A stretch of DNA of 21,523 nucleotides, taken from the NCBI GenBank assembly GCA_902492855.1, contig CABUMU010000020.1, positions 1 through 21,523 on the forward strand, written 5' to 3'. Source of the stretch: an uncultured Collinsella sp. (lineage in GTDB: Bacteria; Actinomycetota; Coriobacteriia; Coriobacteriales; Coriobacteriaceae). Positions 1 through 9,285 of the stretch are shown one piece after another. Under the pieces are notes generated by a model, which saw nothing but the letters and a program-made list of their open reading frames with translations, had not been told where the DNA came from and did no database searches. The first letter of the stretch is position 1, and every line of letters starts with the position of its first letter. A program made the position numbers and the translations under genes.

Positions 1-33
1 GGACGCTTCGTATTCGCAGGGCGAGGAGTGAGT

Positions 34-597
34 ATGGTTCCTACGCAACATTCCGCGTTGAGGGGCGCTTTTGAGTGGATTGCGGTCATCGCGATCGCGC
101 TTGTGGCCACCTTCCTGATCCGCACCTTTGTGGTCGAGCCCTTTGTGGTGCCCACCGGCTCTATGGAGGACACAATCGAGATTGGCGACCAGATCCTAGC
201 GCAAAAGGTGAGCCTCGAGCTCGGTCAGCCCGTCAAGCAGGGCGATATCGTGGTGTTTCACAACCCCGATGGCACTTCCGAGCATGATGTTCTTGTCAAG
301 CGCGTTATTGCCACGGCCGGCCAGACGGTCGACCTGCAGGATGGCAAGGTGGTCGTTGACGGCCAAGCGCTCGACGAGGACTATACGACGGGCATGAGCT
401 GGCCACTTTCGGTCCAAGCGCCCGGTGCTCAGGTAAGCTATCCCTACACCGTTCCCGACGGGTGCGTGTGGGTGATGGGCGACAACCGCGAAAACTCTGC
501 CGACTCACGCTACTTTGGTCCCGTCGATCGCTCTGATTTGATCGCTGTGGCACTCGTTCGCTATTGGCCGCTCAACCGCATCGGCGCTATCGACTAA
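34..597 (+). CDS. lepB: Signal peptidase I (type I leader peptidase)
   Basis: Membrane serine protease that removes signal peptides from secreted proteins on the outer face of the cytoplasmic membrane. From the ATG at 34 the protein is 187 residues. A single N-terminal membrane segment (about residues 14-30) is followed by the catalytic-serine motif VPTGSMEDT, with Ser43 as nucleophile, then the lysine-box sequence VLVKRVIA and the late conserved box GDNRENSADSRYFGP. All S26 family boxes are present and the length suits a Gram-positive SipS-type enzyme. A GTG at 28 is also in frame, but AGGAG at 24-28 is well spaced for the ATG at 34, so I chose that. The frame stays open to the window edge. 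A second frame ends in TGA at 29-31 and could be the tail of an upstream gene, but only nine codons are visible. It is followed after 59 bases by glyQ. Confidence 0.93.
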   Translation: MVPTQHSALRGAFEWIAVIAIALVATFLIRTFVVEPFVVPTGSMEDTIEIGDQILAQKVSLELGQPVKQGDIVVFHNPDGTSEHDVLVKRVIATAGQTVDLQDGKVVVDGQALDEDYTTGMSWPLSVQAPGAQVSYPYTVPDGCVWVMGDNRENSADSRYFGPVDRSDLIAVALVRYWPLNRIGAID

Positions 598-656
598 AAA
601 CCGCTATAGTACAGTACCTAACCGTGTAATCGTTTCGACGAGGGGATATTAGAGGC

Positions 657-1568
657 ATGAACGCTTCATCGCTTTCCTTCCAAGACATCATCCTGCGCCT
701 CCAGCAGTACTGGGGCGAGCAGGGCTGCGTCATTATGCAGCCCTATGACTCCGAGGTCGGTGCCGGTACCTTCCATACCGCGACCACGCTGCGCTCGCTC
801 GGTCCCGCCGAGTGGCGCACCTGCTATGCGCAGCCCTGCCGCCGTCCCGCCGACGGCCGCTACGGCGAGAACCCCAACCGCATGCAGCACTACTATCAGT
901 TCCAGGTGCTCATCAAGCCCTCGCCGGTCAACGCCCAGGAGCTTTACCTGGGGTCTCTTGCCGCCATTGGCCTGGACCCCAACGACCATGACGTTCGCTT
1001 TGTCGAGGACGACTGGGAGAGCCCGACGCTCGGCGCCTGGGGCCTTGGCTGGGAGGTTTGGCTCAACGGCATGGAGGTCACGCAGTTCACGTACTTCCAG
1101 CAGGTGGGCGGCATCGAGGTCGACCCCGTGCCCGTCGAGATCACCTATGGCCTGGAGCGTATCGCCATGTATGCTCAGGGCGTCAACTCCGTCTACGACC
1201 TGGTGTGGAGCTACCTGCCCGACGGTACGCCCATGACCTATGGCGACGTGTTCCTCGAGAACGAGCGCGAGTTCAGTGCCTATAACTTTGAGGTCGCCAA
1301 CGTCGAGATGATGCGTCAGAAGTTTGACGACTACGAGGCCGAGTGCCATTCCTGCCTGGAGCGAAAGCTGCCGCTGCCGGCGTACGACTGCGTCATGAAG
1401 TGCAGCCACGCTTTCAACCTGCTCGATGCCCGCGGCGCGCTGTCCGCGGTCGAGCGTGCCAATTACATCCTGCGCGTCCGCGCCGTCGCCAAGGCGTGCT
1501 GCGAGGCCTACATGGCCGAGGTCGCCGGAGTCAACGAGAATGCCGACCAGGAAGGCGAGGTGGCGTAA
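657..1568 (+). CDS. glyQ: Glycyl-tRNA synthetase alpha subunit
   Basis: Catalytic subunit of the alpha2-beta2 glycyl-tRNA synthetase, which charges tRNA-Gly with glycine in the cytosol. The 303-residue protein opens with the family start SFQDIILRLQQYWGEQGC and contains the conserved stretches QPYDSEVGAGTFHTATTLR, YAQPCRRPADGRYGENPNR and QHYYQFQVLIKPSP, together with EVWLNGMEVTQFTYFQQVGG and TYGLERIAMY, which build the class II active site. Length is usual for the family. The upstream gap of 59 bases holds a TATAGT at 605-610 that resembles a -10 box, but I see no matching -35. The gap is too short for a T-box leader, so glycine-responsive control of that type is not evident here. GlyS begins three bases after the stop, so the subunits are almost certainly co-translated. 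Confidence 0.98.
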   Translation: MNASSLSFQDIILRLQQYWGEQGCVIMQPYDSEVGAGTFHTATTLRSLGPAEWRTCYAQPCRRPADGRYGENPNRMQHYYQFQVLIKPSPVNAQELYLGSLAAIGLDPNDHDVRFVEDDWESPTLGAWGLGWEVWLNGMEVTQFTYFQQVGGIEVDPVPVEITYGLERIAMYAQGVNSVYDLVWSYLPDGTPMTYGDVFLENEREFSAYNFEVANVEMMRQKFDDYEAECHSCLERKLPLPAYDCVMKCSHAFNLLDARGALSAVERANYILRVRAVAKACCEAYMAEVAGVNENADQEGEVA

Positions 1569-1571
1569 GCC

Positions 1572-3668
1572 ATGGCAGACGCTAAGGATTTCCTGTTTGA
1601 GATCGGTACGGAGGAAATGCCCTCCGCGCCGCTGAACAATGCCGTCAAGCAGCTTGGCACCATGATCGCCAAGGGTCTCGATGAGGCCGGTCTGGCCCAC
1701 GGCGAGGTCCGCGTGATCTCGAGCCCGCGTCGTCTGGCTGCACTCGTTGCCAACGTCGCCACCGCGACCGATGAGGTTCACGAGGTCAAGCGTGGCCCCG
1801 CGGCCAACATTGCCTTCGACGCTGACGGTAACGCCACCAAGGCCGCCCAGGGCTTTGCCCGCAAGTGCGGTGTGGCTGCCGAGGACCTGGTCCGTCGCGA
1901 GGACACGGACGGCCGCGAGTACGTCTTTGCCGAGAAGAATATCCCTTCCGCACCGGCCACGCCGATTCTGACCGCTCTGTGCGAGAAGACCATCGCCGGC
2001 CTGCAGTGGCCCAACTACCGCAGCCAGCGCTGGGGTCACGAGCATGCGACCTTTGTTCGTCCGGTCCGTTGGATCTGCTGCCTTCTGGGCGAGGATGTTG
2101 TGCCCGTGTCGTTTGCCGACGTGACGAGTGGCAACACCACGCGTGGTCATCGCGTACTTGGCCCTGGTGACCATGTGGTTGCCAGCCCCGCCGTCTACGA
2201 GCAGGTGCTCGAGGACGCCGGCGTGCTTTCTGCCGAGCGTCGTCGCGAGGCCATCCTCGCCGGTATCGCTGAGGTCGAGGCTGCCCGTCCCGGCTGCCAT
2301 GTCGATACGCCCAAGAAGGTCTTTGAGGAGGTTATCAACCTCTGCGAGTGGCCGACGGTGCTCGTCGGTACTTTCGATGAGGAGTTCCTCAAGGTCCCGC
2401 ACGAGATCATCTGCGAGTCCATGCTCACCAACCAGCGCTACTTCCCGATCTATGACGGCGAGGGCAAGCTCACGCGTGAATTCGTGGTCGTTTCCAACAG
2501 CAAGCCCGAGAATGCCGAGCGCGTGATCGACGGCAACGAGCGCGTCGTTCGCGCCCGTCTGGACGACGCTAAGTTCTTCTACGAGGAGGACCTGAAGATC
2601 TCCCTCGACGAGTTCCGTGAGCGTTTGGCCAAGGTTGCCTTCCAGGAGAAGCTCGGTAGCGTGCTCGCCAAGTCCGAGCGCATTGAGCAGCTCGCGCTCG
2701 CTATTGCCCGTGAGGCCCATCTTGGTGCCCACCTCGCCGCCGACGCTGCTCGCGCCGCGCACCTGTGCAAGGCAGACCTGGTGTCCAACGCCGTCGTCGA
2801 GTTCACGAGCCAGCAGGGCGTGATGGGCGGTTATTACGCGACCGCGATGGGGGAGAACGACGAGGTCGCCCACGCCATTCGCGATCATTATCGTCCCCGC
2901 TTTGCCGGTGACGAGCTGCCCGAGGGCACCGCTGGCTGCATCGTGGCCTGCGCCGACAAGCTCGATACCATCGCCGGTATCTTTGCCATCGGCGAGCCCC
3001 CGACCGGCTCCTCCGACCCCTACGCGCTGCGTCGTGCCGCTATCGGCATCATCAACATCCTGCGCGATCGTCTGCCGATCGACCCCACGTCGCTCATCGA
3101 CTTCGCCCTCGAGCTCTACAGTGAGCAGGGCATTGAGTTCGACGCCGCCGAGGTCGCCCAGCAGGTCCGTGACTTCTTCCACGGCCGCCTGGTGAGCATG
3201 GCCCGCGACGAGAAGATTCCTGCCGATACCGTTGCCGCCGTCTCCGCGGTGCACATCATCGCCCCGTCCGTCTTCTTCGCCCGCTGCGCCGCCCTCGACG
3301 AGGCCCGCAAGAACGACGCTGAGACGTTCGACAACCTGGCGACCGCCTATGCCCGCGCCGCGCACATCTCCAAGCCCGAGCTGGGTGCGGAGTACGACCG
3401 CAGCCTGATGGGCGAGGCCGAGCTCGCGCTTGCCGACGCCTCCGAGGCTGCTCAGACTGCTGTCGACGTCGCCCTTACTGCCGAGGATTACCCGGCCGCA
3501 TTTGCCGCCCTTGCCGCCCTGCGTGCTCCCATCGACCGTTTCTTCGATGAGGTCATGGTCATGGACAAGGACGAGCAGCTCCGCGATAATCGCCTTAAGC
3601 TGCTCAACCGCTTCGAGGCCGTTTTCTCCGGCATCGCAAACATCGGTGAGCTTGCCCGCAAAAAGTAA
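1572..3668 (+). CDS. glyS: Glycyl-tRNA synthetase beta subunit
   Basis: Beta subunit of the heterotetrameric glycyl-tRNA synthetase, needed for tRNA binding. The 698 residues match the usual length. Family landmarks are FEIGTEEMPSAPLNNAVKQL at the N terminus, RWGHEHATFVRPVRWI near residues 150-165, ESMLTNQRYFPIYD, and RVVRARLDDAKFFYEEDLK near residues 320-340. An HD-like middle region is followed by a helical C-terminal anticodon-binding (DALR-type) domain that includes VMVMDKDEQLRDNRLKLLNR. It is in the same reading phase as glyQ, which explains a spurious 1056-codon antisense frame running under both. PpsR follows 34 bases later with its own AAAAGGAG ribosome-binding site. Confidence 0.97.
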   Translation: MADAKDFLFEIGTEEMPSAPLNNAVKQLGTMIAKGLDEAGLAHGEVRVISSPRRLAALVANVATATDEVHEVKRGPAANIAFDADGNATKAAQGFARKCGVAAEDLVRREDTDGREYVFAEKNIPSAPATPILTALCEKTIAGLQWPNYRSQRWGHEHATFVRPVRWICCLLGEDVVPVSFADVTSGNTTRGHRVLGPGDHVVASPAVYEQVLEDAGVLSAERRREAILAGIAEVEAARPGCHVDTPKKVFEEVINLCEWPTVLVGTFDEEFLKVPHEIICESMLTNQRYFPIYDGEGKLTREFVVVSNSKPENAERVIDGNERVVRARLDDAKFFYEEDLKISLDEFRERLAKVAFQEKLGSVLAKSERIEQLALAIAREAHLGAHLAADAARAAHLCKADLVSNAVVEFTSQQGVMGGYYATAMGENDEVAHAIRDHYRPRFAGDELPEGTAGCIVACADKLDTIAGIFAIGEPPTGSSDPYALRRAAIGIINILRDRLPIDPTSLIDFALELYSEQGIEFDAAEVAQQVRDFFHGRLVSMARDEKIPADTVAAVSAVHIIAPSVFFARCAALDEARKNDAETFDNLATAYARAAHISKPELGAEYDRSLMGEAELALADASEAAQTAVDVALTAEDYPAAFAALAALRAPIDRFFDEVMVMDKDEQLRDNRLKLLNRFEAVFSGIANIGELARKK

Positions 3669-3702
3669 GCCAGCCTGCGCGTAAGCGCAAAAGGAGCCCC
3701 GC

Positions 3703-4578
3703 ATGGATTGCCCGGTCACCGCTCGTCCCACCGTTATCGTTATCTCCGACTCGCTCGGCGATACCGCTTGTGAGGTGGTGCTTGCGGCGTCCGGGCAATT
3801 TGATGAAGGGGCTTTTCGTTTGTTGCGCCTGCCCAAGGTGACCTCGGTGGAGCAGGTGGAGTCGTTTGTGGGCCCGCGCGTCGATGCCGACCATCGCGAT
3901 ATTGCCGTGTTTCACACCATTGTCGATCCGGCGCTTCGCGCCCGCGTGCTCGATTACCTGGGCATGCTGCATATCCGTTCGGTCGACCTGATCGGTCCGA
4001 CGCTCGCCGTGCTATCGTCGCTCATCGGTGTGCCGCCCAAAGGCGTCGCGGGCGTGATTCACAGGACCGATGACCGCTATTTCCATCGTATCGAGGCCAT
4101 GGAATATTTCGTTGAGCACGATGACGGGCGCGGTTGCGACGATTTGTCGGGTGCCGATATCGTGCTGCTGGGCGTATCGCGCACGTCCAAGACGCCGCTG
4201 TCGATGTATCTGGCTTATCAGGGCTACAAGGTTGCCAATGTTCCGTTGGCCCATGGCATGGAGCCGCCGAAGTCGATTTACGAGGTCGACCCGATGCGCC
4301 TGTTCGGCCTGATTTCGACCGTCGATGTGATTTCCGAAATTCGCGATAGCCGCTTGGGCGATGACTACGCTCGTGCCGTTGCCGGCTCCTATGCCGAGCC
4401 CGAGAGCGTGCGCAGCGAGCTTGAGGAAGCTCGTGCCCTCATGAAACGCCTAGGCTGCTTTGTGGTGCGTACCGACGGCAAGGCGATCGAGGAGAGTGCC
4501 TCCGAGATCATTGCTCACCTCGAAGAGATTCAAGAGGCAAGAGCCCGCCGCGCCGCCCGCCGCACCCGACAAAAGTAG
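3703..4578 (+). CDS. ppsR: Pyruvate, phosphate dikinase regulatory protein (kinase/phosphorylase, DUF299 family)
   Basis: Bifunctional regulator expected to inactivate PPDK by ADP-dependent phosphorylation of a threonine beside the catalytic histidine, and to reactivate it by Pi-dependent dephosphorylation. The 291-residue protein starts with the family motif VIVISDSLGDTA, contains the GVIHRTDDRYFHRIEAMEY segment, and has the unusual P-loop GVSRTSKTP at residues 157-165. The family splits into PPDK and PEP-synthase regulators; the adjacent ppdK makes PPDK the likely target. The C terminus is a basic tail rich in Arg and Ala. A good ribosome-binding site (AAAAGGAG) precedes the ATG. The stop codon lies inside the left arm of the large inverted repeat. 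In Firmicutes this gene also follows glyQ-glyS, but with dnaG next and not ppdK. Confidence 0.95.
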   Translation: MDCPVTARPTVIVISDSLGDTACEVVLAASGQFDEGAFRLLRLPKVTSVEQVESFVGPRVDADHRDIAVFHTIVDPALRARVLDYLGMLHIRSVDLIGPTLAVLSSLIGVPPKGVAGVIHRTDDRYFHRIEAMEYFVEHDDGRGCDDLSGADIVLLGVSRTSKTPLSMYLAYQGYKVANVPLAHGMEPPKSIYEVDPMRLFGLISTVDVISEIRDSRLGDDYARAVAGSYAEPESVRSELEEARALMKRLGCFVVRTDGKAIEESASEIIAHLEEIQEARARRAARRTRQK

Positions 4579-4683
4579 CTAATTTGGGACGGGGCTTTTT
4601 TAGCTGCCCCCGTCGGCAATCGGCCAAAAAGCTCGCGACCTCAGCCGGGGTAGCTAAAAAAGCCCCGTCCCAAAGTAGCTACT
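4574..4683. repeat. 110-base inverted repeat with 37-base arms
   Basis: The left arm (4574-4610) and right arm (4647-4683) are reverse complements over 37 bases with two mismatches, separated by 36 bases. Each arm contains TTTGGGACGGGGCTTTTTTA or its complement (left copy begins at 4583). The left arm overlaps the ppsR stop codon. It could form a very stable hairpin in RNA on either strand, and so might act as a transcript boundary between ppsR and ppdK. It could equally be a dispersed palindromic element of REP or MITE type. There are no coding frames or transposase remnants. The inverted repeat is directly seen; the functional reading is inference. Confidence 0.9.
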
Positions 4684-4715
4684 TATGGTAAAGCGATTTA
4701 GCAAAAACATCGCAC

Positions 4716-4746
4716 TTGACCTGCTTTTTTATTGCAGTGGTATCTT
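4716..4746 (+). promoter_or_regulatory. Candidate sigma70-type promoter for ppdK
   Basis: TTGACC at 4716-4721 (one mismatch to TTGACA) is followed after 19 bases by TATCTT at 4741-4746, preceded by TG in the extended -10 position (TGGTATCTT). The start would fall near 4753, giving a leader of about 170 bases before ppdK. The spacer is long for a constitutive promoter, which may mean weak or regulated activity. TATAGT at 4841-4846 is another possible -10 but lacks a convincing -35. Confidence 0.5.
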
Positions 4747-4750
4747 CATA

Positions 4751-4799
4751 AGGTAACCACCTTTACCTACCGTTTACCGCCAGTTTTAGCACGTTTACC
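4751..4799. promoter_or_regulatory. Candidate operator: GGTAA/TTACC half-site cluster upstream of ppdK
   Basis: AGGTAA (4751-4756) and TTACCT (4763-4768) form an inverted repeat with a 6-base spacer, right at the predicted transcription start. Further TTTACC copies lie at 4773-4778 and 4794-4799, the latter two as CGTTTACC exactly 21 bases apart. Copies are therefore offset by about 11 and 21 bases, close to whole turns of the helix. GGTAAA at 4687-4692 and GTTACC at 4879-4884 lie outside the core. No regulator is identified. Confidence 0.4.
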
Positions 4800-4832
4800 A
4801 AACCGCGCACCCTCTGCTCAAGCCTGCCCAAA

Positions 4833-4872
4833 ACCCGCCGTATAGTTCCCTCACGGCCCGCATTCGGCGGGT
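4833..4872 (+). other. Possible hairpin in the ppdK leader
   Basis: ACCCGCCG at 4833-4840 pairs perfectly with CGGCGGGT at 4865-4872 across a 24-base loop. It would lie in the 5' untranslated RNA if transcription begins near 4753. There is no U-tract after it, so it is not a classic terminator. I recognise no known riboswitch here. Confidence 0.3.
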
Positions 4873-4921
4873 CGATTCGTTACCACGGTCGTGCGCGAGA
4901 GCGCATGGAAGGGGAAGTATC

Positions 4922-7672
<2,751 letters not shown>

Positions 7673-7710
7673 CGTTTTGGGTTTAGACGCCTAGCGTAGC
7701 CCCCTTCATG

Positions 7711-7745
7711 CCGCCCGTCTCATTTCGTGAGGCGGGCGGTTATCA
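7711..7745 (+). terminator. Candidate intrinsic terminator after ppdK
   Basis: A 12-base-pair stem with one G-T wobble, CCGCCCGTCTCA (7711-7722) with TGAGGCGGGCGG (7728-7739), closes on a 5-base loop TTTCG. It lies 38 bases past the ppdK stop. The following T-tract is poor (TTATCAT), so termination may be partial. Confidence 0.6.
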
Positions 7746-7785
7746 TGTGCTGGTTTTGTCTTTTTGTCTGCGTAAAAAATTGTTC

Positions 7786-7813
7786 TTGCAGCAGAAACCC
7801 GCGCGTGTATACT
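7786..7813 (+). promoter_or_regulatory. Promoter for rplS
   Basis: TTGCAG (7786-7791), a 16-base spacer, and TATACT (7808-7813), one mismatch from the -10 consensus. The upstream run of T and A (7754-7780) could act as an UP element. Transcription would start near 7820, leaving a leader of about 60 bases. Confidence 0.6.
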
Positions 7814-7819
7814 CGAATA

Positions 7820-7882
7820 CGTTTGTTCAACTACGTGCCGGCCAAGGTGGTACGGCACCTCTAGAAGAGTAAGGAATTGCAC
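7820..7882 (+). promoter_or_regulatory. rplS 5' leader with a hairpin, possible L19 autoregulatory leader
   Basis: GTGCCG (7835-7840) pairs with CGGCAC (7853-7858) over a 12-base loop, followed by the AAGGA ribosome-binding site at 7871-7875. L19 leaders are known as regulatory RNAs in other phyla. I cannot match this hairpin to any of those families from sequence alone, so autoregulation is a guess from position. Confidence 0.3.
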
Positions 7883-8224
7883 ATGGATTACATCCGCGCA
7901 ATCGAGCGTCAGCAGATCCGCGAGGACATTCCTCAGGTTCGCGTCGCCGACAACGTCAAGGTTCACTACCGCATTAAGGAAGGCGACCGCGAGCGTATCC
8001 AGGTCTTCCAGGGCGACGTCATCCGCATGGCCGGCGCCGGTGCCCGCGAGACCTTCACCGTCCGCAAGATGTCCTTCGGTGTCGGTGTTGAGCGTACCTT
8101 CCCGCTTCACAGCCCCAAGATCGCCAAGCTCGAGGTCGTTCGTCATGGTCGCGTCCGTCGCGCCAAGCTGTACTACCTCCGCGACAAGGTGGGCAAGGCT
8201 GCTCGCATCCCCGAGAAGCGCTAA
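7883..8224 (+). CDS. rplS: 50S ribosomal protein L19
   Basis: Component of the large ribosomal subunit at the 30S-50S interface. The 113-residue protein has the family pattern RVADNVKVHYRIKEGDRERI, QVFQGDVIRMAG, TVRKMSFGVGVERTFPLHSP and the basic tail RRAKLYYLRDKVGKAARI. The usual length is 113-120. A TTG six bases upstream is in frame, but the ATG at 7883 sits seven bases after AAGGA and gives the normal N terminus. It is transcribed alone, with a promoter before it and a strong terminator after it. Confidence 0.97.
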   Translation: MDYIRAIERQQIREDIPQVRVADNVKVHYRIKEGDRERIQVFQGDVIRMAGAGARETFTVRKMSFGVGVERTFPLHSPKIAKLEVVRHGRVRRAKLYYLRDKVGKAARIPEKR

Positions 8225-8258
8225 GAAGATCGCAGCGTCTGTCCACTCGTTTGGACAC

Positions 8259-8290
8259 AAGGGTCACCTTCGGGTGGCCCTTCTTTTTAT
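8259..8290 (+). terminator. Intrinsic terminator after rplS
   Basis: AAGGGTCACC (8259-8268) pairs with GGTGGCCCTT (8273-8282), one wobble, on a TTCG tetraloop, followed by CTTTTTAT. This is a textbook rho-independent terminator 34 bases past the stop codon. Confidence 0.92.
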
Positions 8291-8317
8291 CTGATTTGCA
8301 TGCAAGGAGGACCTGGT

Positions 8318-8428
8318 ATGGCCAATATGACGAGCTCGGTTTCGGCATCGCAGGTCGCCGGAGAGCTGGCGAGCGCAACGTTTGAGGAGATCCCCGCCCT
8401 CGTGGAGCATTATCGCGCCAGCAGGTGA
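8318..8428 (+). pseudogene. Displaced N-terminal segment of RNase HII (36-codon frame)
   Basis: ATG at 8318 follows a strong AAGGAGG at 8304-8310 and opens a 36-codon frame ending in TGA at 8426-8428. Its late residues, FEEIPALVEHYR, look like the start of the N-terminal region of the longer Gram-positive RNase HII form, which continues with a basic helix. That helix is found at once in the next frame (RQQVIKACERALKRH, readable from 8416). The natural reading is one gene with a frame break between about 8411 and 8424. As it stands, the short frame ends in a GTGA overlap with the GTG that opens the catalytic part. A 10-base palindrome TTGCATGCAA (8296-8305) lies just before the ribosome-binding site. 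Assignment rests on my memory of the family, not on an alignment. Confidence 0.55.
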
Positions 8429-9096
8429 TCAAGGCTTGCGAGCGTGCTCTTAAGCGCCATGCCAAGGAACTTGCCGAGCGCGAGCGCGTCAATGACATGT
8501 ACGAGCTTATGCATGAGCTTGGCGGCGATGGGGTGGTCGTTGGTGTCGACGAGGTGGGTCGCGGATCGGTGGCCGGTCCTTTGACGGTATGCGCCGTCTG
8601 CCTTCCTATGGAGCCGCGCGTCTGGGGCATCAACGATTCCAAAAAGCTCACGCCGGCGCGCCGCGAGTTGCTCTCGGTGAAGATTGCCGAGGTGGCGACG
8701 GCGATCGGTTTTTGCCATATCGCGCCGAAGGATATCGATGAGATGGGCATGGCCCGTGCTATCCGTACCGCCGTTGCAGGCGCCGTGGCCGATACGGGGC
8801 TCGAGCCCGATTGCGTGCTTATGGATGGCAACCCCTTGGGCGCCGTTCCTAACGAGCGCGATGTGGTGAAGGGCGATGCCAAGATCGCCTGCATCGCCGC
8901 GGCGTCCATCATGGCCAAGGTCACGCGTGACGAGATGATGGTCGAGTACGACGCCGAGTACCCCGAGTACCATCTGGCCGAGTCGAAGGGCTATGCAAGC
9001 CCCGAGCATATCGAGGCCATTCGCAAACATGGACTTTGTCCGCTGCACCGCGTGAGCTTTTGCGGAAACTTTCTGCAGACTGAGCGCCTTTTCTAG
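8425..9096 (+). CDS. rnhB: Ribonuclease HII, catalytic part (N-terminal segment out of frame)
   Basis: Endonuclease that cuts RNA in RNA-DNA hybrids, including single ribonucleotides left in DNA. The 223 residues from the GTG contain the complete catalytic domain: GVDEVGRGSVAGP (Asp42, Glu43), NDSKKL, LMDGNP (Asp134), and KGDAKIACIAAASIMAKVTRD (Asp169 at its end), then the substrate-specificity stretch ending LHRVSF. The GTG has no good ribosome-binding site of its own; it overlaps the TGA of the preceding 36-codon frame, so translation would rely on coupling or on a later start such as the ATG at residue 25. Relatives with the N-terminal extension are about 255-260 residues. The active site appears intact, so a shortened enzyme of E. 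coli size may still work. Confidence 0.85.
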   Translation: MIKACERALKRHAKELAERERVNDMYELMHELGGDGVVVGVDEVGRGSVAGPLTVCAVCLPMEPRVWGINDSKKLTPARRELLSVKIAEVATAIGFCHIAPKDIDEMGMARAIRTAVAGAVADTGLEPDCVLMDGNPLGAVPNERDVVKGDAKIACIAAASIMAKVTRDEMMVEYDAEYPEYHLAESKGYASPEHIEAIRKHGLCPLHRVSFCGNFLQTERLF

Positions 9097-9145
9097 GCCA
9101 ATTGTGGAGACAGGGACCTCTGGGGTTTTATAAACCTGCTGGTAG

Positions 9146-9187
9146 CGGGCCGTATGCAACACCATTGCTGCGTACGGCCCGTTTTTT
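9146..9187 (+). terminator. Intrinsic terminator after rnhB
   Basis: CGGGCCGTA (9146-9154) pairs perfectly with TACGGCCCG (9173-9181), with extra pairing possible inside the 18-base loop, followed by TTTTTTG. It separates rnhB from the yraN-dprA group. The next 98 bases hold a small TGCCC/GGGCA hairpin (about 9241-9259), but I see no convincing promoter there. Confidence 0.88.
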
Positions 9188-9285
9188 GAAGGCATTTGGT
9201 CAGCTTTTGGTTTGCTTCCGGTACTTACCCGCATGAAAGGTGCCCTCATCATCGGGGCAATGCAGTGTGCGGGAAAGGAGACCCC

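Noticed and set aside
1..31. Possible tail of an upstream gene ending in TGA at 29-31
   Set aside because: Only nine codons are visible, and the lepB frame is also open to the window edge, so there is no way to tell from this sequence.
598..656. A T-box riboswitch before glyQS
   Set aside because: The 59-base gap is too short to hold a T-box, and no T-box core sequence or terminator is present.
666..3836. A 1056-codon open frame on the - strand under glyQ and glyS
   Set aside because: It is codon-aligned antisense to glyQ and glyS, which share one reading phase. Its stops would need TTA, CTA or TCA codons in the genes, which this GC-rich genome avoids. The composition (Gly, Val, Asp, Leu, His rich) is that of a shadow frame.
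4611..4646. A small RNA or transposase remnant within the centre of the inverted repeat
   Set aside because: The 36-base centre has no frame, no promoter and no terminal target duplication that I can identify.
8405..8428. Programmed -1 ribosomal frameshifting in rnhB
   Set aside because: No X-XXY-YYZ slippery heptamer and no obvious downstream pseudoknot at the junction. An indel or sequencing error explains it more simply.
9097..9145. An odd AT-containing stretch with GACAGGGACCTCTGGGGTTT after rnhB, considered as a repeat or attachment site
   Set aside because: No second copy or inverted partner was found in the window. It is only a candidate for a genome-wide copy count.
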